The notes under the pieces are model-generated. The model saw only the letters and a list, made by a program, of their open reading frames with translations, was not told where the DNA came from and did no database searches. From CAYLKS01 sp964384205 [NCBI: uncultured bacterium] (lineage in GTDB: Bacteria > JAGOEH01), in assembly GCA_964384205.1 (NCBI GenBank), contig CAYLKS010000050.1:13831-21018 (forward strand): a stretch of DNA of 7,188 nucleotides, written 5' to 3'. Each line of letters begins with the position of its first letter. Position 1 is the first letter of the stretch. Shown here one piece after another: positions 4,582-7,188 of the stretch. A program made the translations under genes and the position numbers.

Positions 4582-5613
4582 ATGTTAAAGCGGTATCTTT
4601 TTGTATTTATTATAATTTATATTAATATTAATGCTCAGGACATAGGATCAGATTATATTTATAATCCATTTTCTGTTTTTTTTAGTGGCGGATATGGTAT
4701 ATTTCAATTGAGCACAAAAGAAAATAAACCATTTGATATTGATTATAGAAAAGAGTTTAGAGATTTATTTTTTAATTTAAGACATCCTATAAAGCAGATA
4801 AAAAGATTTGGATTTAAGAAATTTTTTACATCAGAAATTTTACCTGATAGAATTTCAATAAATAAAGCGCAGTTTGTTCCTAATTATACATTACATTTTG
4901 TAGGTGGTATAGTATGTATAAATAAATTAAAAAAGTGGTATAAGGGAAATAATTTTAGATATTATTCCTTTTTTGCTTATATGACATTTTATTCGTACCA
5001 TCTTATAAATGAAGTTGTTGAAGATAATTCAAGGGATAATATCAATGTAGATGCTATATCTGATATTTATATTTTTGATTTATTAGCTGTTCTGTTATCA
5101 GATAATAGTAAAATGCAAAGATTATTGACTACCTTGAATGCTAATGAATGGACCACTGTTCCTTTTTATAACCCTTTCAATAGAAAATTGGAAAATACTT
5201 CTCAAAATTTTGTTTTTAAATATTCAGTATCTAAAAAATTTAAACTTTTTTTATATACTGGTATGAATTCAGTAGGAGGGGTATCTATTCCTAATAATAA
5301 TGATTTAGATTTTTCTTTTGGTGCAGGTTTTTCTTCTAAAAAAATTAAATCAGTCAATGGGCATAGAAATAAAGGTTTATTTACAGCTGAAATAGTACCT
5401 GATTTTGGATTTTTTATTGATAGAAATAATTCTTTGCTTTTGAGTATGATTTTATCTTATAATGGAAATTATAGATTTAAAATGAATATTTTTCCCACAG
5501 ATTTTTTTTCTTTTGGTAATATCAAACCTTATTTATATTTTGCTTTTACTGCAAAAAAAGAATATTTATTTGGATTAACATTTAATAAAATCCCTTTAGG
5601 CATGTTTTTTTAA
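4582..5613 (+). CDS. Predicted outer-membrane protein, unknown function
   Basis: A 343-residue protein with a signal peptide at 1-18 (MLKRYLFVFIIIYININA) and Gln at +1. I do not recognise a named family. Residues 100-190 look largely helical and contain distinctive motifs: YTLHFVGG (102-109), YHLINEVVED (139-148) and NVDAISDIYIFD (155-166). Residues 208-343 alternate short polar turns with amphipathic strands (QNFVFKY, KLFLYTG, FSFGAGF, FGFFID, YLYFAF) and end in Phe-Phe. A C-terminal aromatic residue is the usual assembly signal of BAM-dependent barrels. The likely structure is a small barrel with a periplasmic or membrane-embedded helical insert. There is no clear Shine-Dalgarno before the ATG, only A/T. 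It follows the secreted module protein by 42 bases on the same strand, so cotranscription is likely, and it may anchor or export that protein; this is inference. No good intrinsic terminator follows. Confidence 0.82.
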   Translation: MLKRYLFVFIIIYININAQDIGSDYIYNPFSVFFSGGYGIFQLSTKENKPFDIDYRKEFRDLFFNLRHPIKQIKRFGFKKFFTSEILPDRISINKAQFVPNYTLHFVGGIVCINKLKKWYKGNNFRYYSFFAYMTFYSYHLINEVVEDNSRDNINVDAISDIYIFDLLAVLLSDNSKMQRLLTTLNANEWTTVPFYNPFNRKLENTSQNFVFKYSVSKKFKLFLYTGMNSVGGVSIPNNNDLDFSFGAGFSSKKIKSVNGHRNKGLFTAEIVPDFGFFIDRNNSLLLSMILSYNGNYRFKMNIFPTDFFSFGNIKPYLYFAFTAKKEYLFGLTFNKIPLGMFF

Positions 5614-5730
5614 TATTTTTTAACTTTTTGGGGATATTCATATTGAAAAAAAAATTTCAGATAGAGATACAAAAAATGTGAATATAATAAATTTTCCTGT
5701 TTTTGTTGATGTTTAGGATTTTCTTTGTTT

Positions 5731-5806
5731 TCAGAATTTATAATAATCATCAGAATGCCAATTTATTGGATTGTTAATATGGTGTTTGTTGGGGGTTGTA
5801 TTTCAT
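5731..5806 (-). pseudogene. 76-bp RAYT relic: start codons fused to end codons of a second transposase
   Basis: Read on the minus strand from 5806, ATGAAATACAACCC repeats the first 14 bases of the adjacent intact transposase. One frame continues MKYNPQQ and soon stops. If one C of a five-C run is ignored, the frame reads MKYNPNKHH and then INNPINWHSDDYYKF and a TGA. The first part matches the intact protein's MKYNPKKHH, and the second matches its C-terminus NNPIKWENDKYYL. The relic therefore keeps both gene ends and lacks the roughly 160 residues between, plus a +1 shift. Its ATG overlaps the TGA of the intact gene. It is best explained as an internally deleted paralogue left next to the functional copy. 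Confidence 0.72.
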
Positions 5807-6360
5807 AAATAATATTTATCGTTTTCCCATTTGATCGGGTTGTTTTCAATGTAATTACGGATGTGTTTTAATTCGGTATTGTTTCGGATAATATGTTCAT
5901 AATAATTTCGTTGCCATACGGAAACGGTGGGGGTATTTCGATATTCGTTAATTCGTTTTGTGGTGGCGGATTTAAATAAACGCACAATGGTAGGTATTGA
6001 ATCGGATGTGGGTTTTCCAAATTGTTCGAATGTAGGGGCACGTTGTGTTGTAGGGGCACGTTGCAACGTGCCCCTACAATAACAAATGTCATCATTTAAA
6101 ATGATGATTCCGTGAATGTGATTTGGCATAATAACAAATGAATCCAATTTTACCCGTGGTCGAATTATTTCGGTTTTTAACCATTCATCATGCGCAATTT
6201 TACCATATTCATTTAATATCATTTTTCCATTTACAATATTCCCAAACAAACATGCCCGATTTTTTGTGCAAATTGTAATAAAATATGCCCCAGGTGAGGA
6301 ATAATCATAATATTTCAAACGTATGGAATGACGATGATGTTTTTTAGGGTTGTATTTCAT
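5803..6360 (-). CDS. REP-associated tyrosine transposase (RAYT; Y1/HUH, IS200-like)
   Basis: A 185-residue single-strand DNA transposase of the Y1_Tnp superfamily. The N-terminus HHRHSIRLKYYDYSSPGAYF and the strand FITICTKNR (27-35) are typical of RAYTs. The HUH motif is MPNHIHGII, with H81 and H83 as metal ligands. The catalytic tyrosine lies in NYYEHIIRN (Y154 is the likelier of Y153/Y154), followed by ELKHIRNYIENNPIKW, the usual C-terminal helix. RAYTs cut and join single strands at REP-type hairpins and are normally single-copy and domesticated. Between the HUH motif and the Tyr helix, residues 95-110 are encoded by a palindromic repeat inserted in frame. There is no clear ribosome-binding site upstream of the ATG. 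All core residues are present, so it may be active. It lies 120 bases downstream of a broken methylase gene on the same strand. Confidence 0.92.
   Translation of the reverse strand: MKYNPKKHHRHSIRLKYYDYSSPGAYFITICTKNRACLFGNIVNGKMILNEYGKIAHDEWLKTEIIRPRVKLDSFVIMPNHIHGIIILNDDICYCRGTLQRAPTTQRAPTFEQFGKPTSDSIPTIVRLFKSATTKRINEYRNTPTVSVWQRNYYEHIIRNNTELKHIRNYIENNPIKWENDKYYL
6031..6079. repeat. REP-type palindrome plus partial direct copy inside the transposase gene
   Basis: Bases 6048-6079 form a 32-bp perfect palindrome with the arm TTGTAGGGGCACGTTG. Directly before it, 6031-6045 repeats TGTAGGGGCACGTTG, 18 bases upstream of the same string at 6049-6063. The block is far richer in GC than its surroundings. 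It is read through in frame, giving RGTLQRAPT followed by TQRAPT. The GTAGGGGCACG palindrome is, as I recall, a widespread RAYT-associated repeat type in Bacteroidota-like genomes and others. Confidence 0.9.
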
Positions 6361-6480
6361 TGGTTTTTATTTACAATCTTGTTTTTTTTATCGGTCAGGT
6401 TGTAAAGGGTATAGACCAATTGATCGATTTATCTCCTCATTGTTATCCGGCAATACCTATATTTGCTTTGTCAGAAACAA

Positions 6481-7188
6481 TCATTTCAACCCATACAGTT
6501 TCAGGACATTTTCATCCAATTCTTTTTGTATCTTTTCTAATTTATCTTCTGCTTCTTGTTCGGTTATTTTTTTTGAGAACTTTTGTTTTTGTACCGAAAC
6601 AGCTCGATTAAATATATCCTCAAATTTTTTTAACTGAGATTGTGTTGGAATTATTATTGGCAGTTGGCGGGCATCGTTGATTTGAAAATTAAGAGTAAAA
6701 TTTTAAAATAATTCAGCATATAAATTTTCAATATTTGAATTTAAAATGCAGACTATGTAATAATTAGGTATATATATATAGTTAGAGATTAATCTCATAG
6801 AACCTACATCATAAACCGAATTAATAACATGTCTTACCTTGATATCAACAGAGCTTCTTGTAGCATTAATTAAATTCCAGCAAAATCCTTTACGAAAGTA
6901 GAATTGTGGATTGCGAACTACAGGCATTCCTTTGCCTTTTTTCCCCGAATTTTTCTTTAGAAACTTTACATTCTCCCTACTCCAATCAATGTAATAAGGC
7001 GTTGGAGCCCACCAACGGTTACCATCTTTATCGCCTTTGTCATAAGGTACAAATGTTTGCTTTCCTTTTATTCCATTTAATTTGTCGTCATCGGTTAACG
7101 CTTCTACATCGGCAACTTCATCTTTACTTACAATTCGGTATAACCAACCTTGCTCAAAAATATCTTCCCCACTTTTTCGTCTTTTTTT
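6481..7188 (-). pseudogene. C-terminal part of a type IIG/PglX-like N6-adenine methylase-restriction protein, interrupted by in-frame TAA
   Basis: The minus-strand frame is open from the window edge at 7188 to TGA at 6481-6483, except for one TAA at 6703-6705. The upstream 161 codons include EQGWLYRIVSKDEV, DGNRWWAPTPYYIDWSRENV and MPVVRNPQFYFRKGFCWN. The downstream 73 codons start NFTLNFQINDARQLPIIIPT, continue in a lysine/glutamate-rich helix and end LYGLK. Aromatic segments of the YFxxGFCWN type followed by QINDARxLPIIIPT are characteristic of the TaqI-like target-recognition region at the C-terminus of Eco57I/PglX-like enzymes, which combine adenine methylation with restriction or phage defence. 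Both sides of the TAA share one frame, so a single substitution (AAA to TAA, for example) or a sequencing error would explain it. The stop removes the conserved QINDARQLP segment, so the product is probably inactive. The catalytic NPPY motif would lie off the window. Confidence 0.83.

Larger units (their letters stand above)
5793..6360. repeat. 14-bp direct repeats bracketing the transposase gene
   Basis: GGGTTGTATTTCAT occurs at 5793-5806 and at 6347-6360. One copy is the start of the intact transposase and the other is the start of the relic, so the transposase lies between two copies of its own first codons. This is better explained by paralogy than by target-site duplication. Confidence 0.8.

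Noticed and set aside
5614-5730. Possible terminator after the outer-membrane protein gene
   Set aside because: T-rich and A-rich runs are present, but I found no GC-containing stem; TGAAA...TTTCA is too weak.
5868-6095. 75-aa minus-strand ORF overlapping the transposase
   Set aside because: It is another frame of the RAYT gene; its VPLQHNVPL repeat comes from the palindrome and its partial copy.
5793-6360. 14-bp direct repeats as a target-site duplication flanking the transposase
   Set aside because: One copy includes the start codon and first codons of the transposase itself, and the other is the start of a recognisable relic. Y1/RAYT enzymes also do not make target-site duplications.
6350-6637. 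Plus-strand ORFs at 6350-6637 and 6360-6611
   Set aside because: They lie antisense to the methylase C-terminus and the short spacer. The F/S/C-rich products look like complements of a Lys/Glu-rich coding strand, and no ribosome-binding site was seen.

Overview
The window is very AT-rich, roughly 30% GC by eye. It looks like chromosomal DNA of a Gram-negative anaerobe of the Bacteroidota/Chlorobiota/Ignavibacteria type. The evidence is secreted proteins with an Ala|Gln signal-peptidase junction, a predicted outer-membrane protein ending in Phe, a RAYT transposase with a GTAGGGGCACG-type palindrome, and small Fe-S/DUF134/DUF5320 genes typical of anaerobes. The placement is inference; no taxonomic marker gene is present.

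Bases 1-1269 (minus strand) hold a compact operon transcribed right to left: a Fur-family regulator, a NifX/NifB-type (Nitro_FeMo-Co) protein, a 67-residue unknown, and a 2x[4Fe-4S] ferredoxin cut by the window edge. The genes overlap or nearly touch. A near-consensus promoter sits on a canonical 19-bp Fur box directly upstream of the regulator, so iron-responsive autoregulation of the whole unit is likely.

Bases 1270-1700 are a gene-poor AT-rich spacer with an 18-bp direct repeat at 21-bp spacing. Bases 1701-2593 (plus strand) are a divergent unit: a consensus sigma-70 promoter with an 18-bp perfect palindrome filling its spacer, a DUF134 HTH/zinc-ribbon protein, a Gly-Arg-Tyr-rich DUF5320-type protein, and a strong intrinsic terminator. 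DUF134, DUF5320, Nitro_FeMo-Co and small ferredoxin genes tend to occur together in anaerobes, so the two divergent units probably serve one metal-cofactor or Fe-S related function that is still undefined.

Bases 2594-5613 (plus strand) carry two large genes of unknown function, 42 bp apart. The first is a secreted protein built from four copies (the first degenerate) of a YDYGWI...TDDSH...WN..PP module. The second is a predicted outer-membrane protein. This pair is the best candidate for an undescribed system.

Bases 5731-7188 (minus strand) are a mobile or decaying zone. It holds the 3' part of a type IIG/PglX-like N6-adenine methylase-restriction gene interrupted by an in-frame TAA, then a complete RAYT (Y1, HUH) transposase carrying a REP-type palindrome inside its own reading frame. 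Abutting its stop codon is a 76-bp relic that joins the first codons of a RAYT gene to its last codons.
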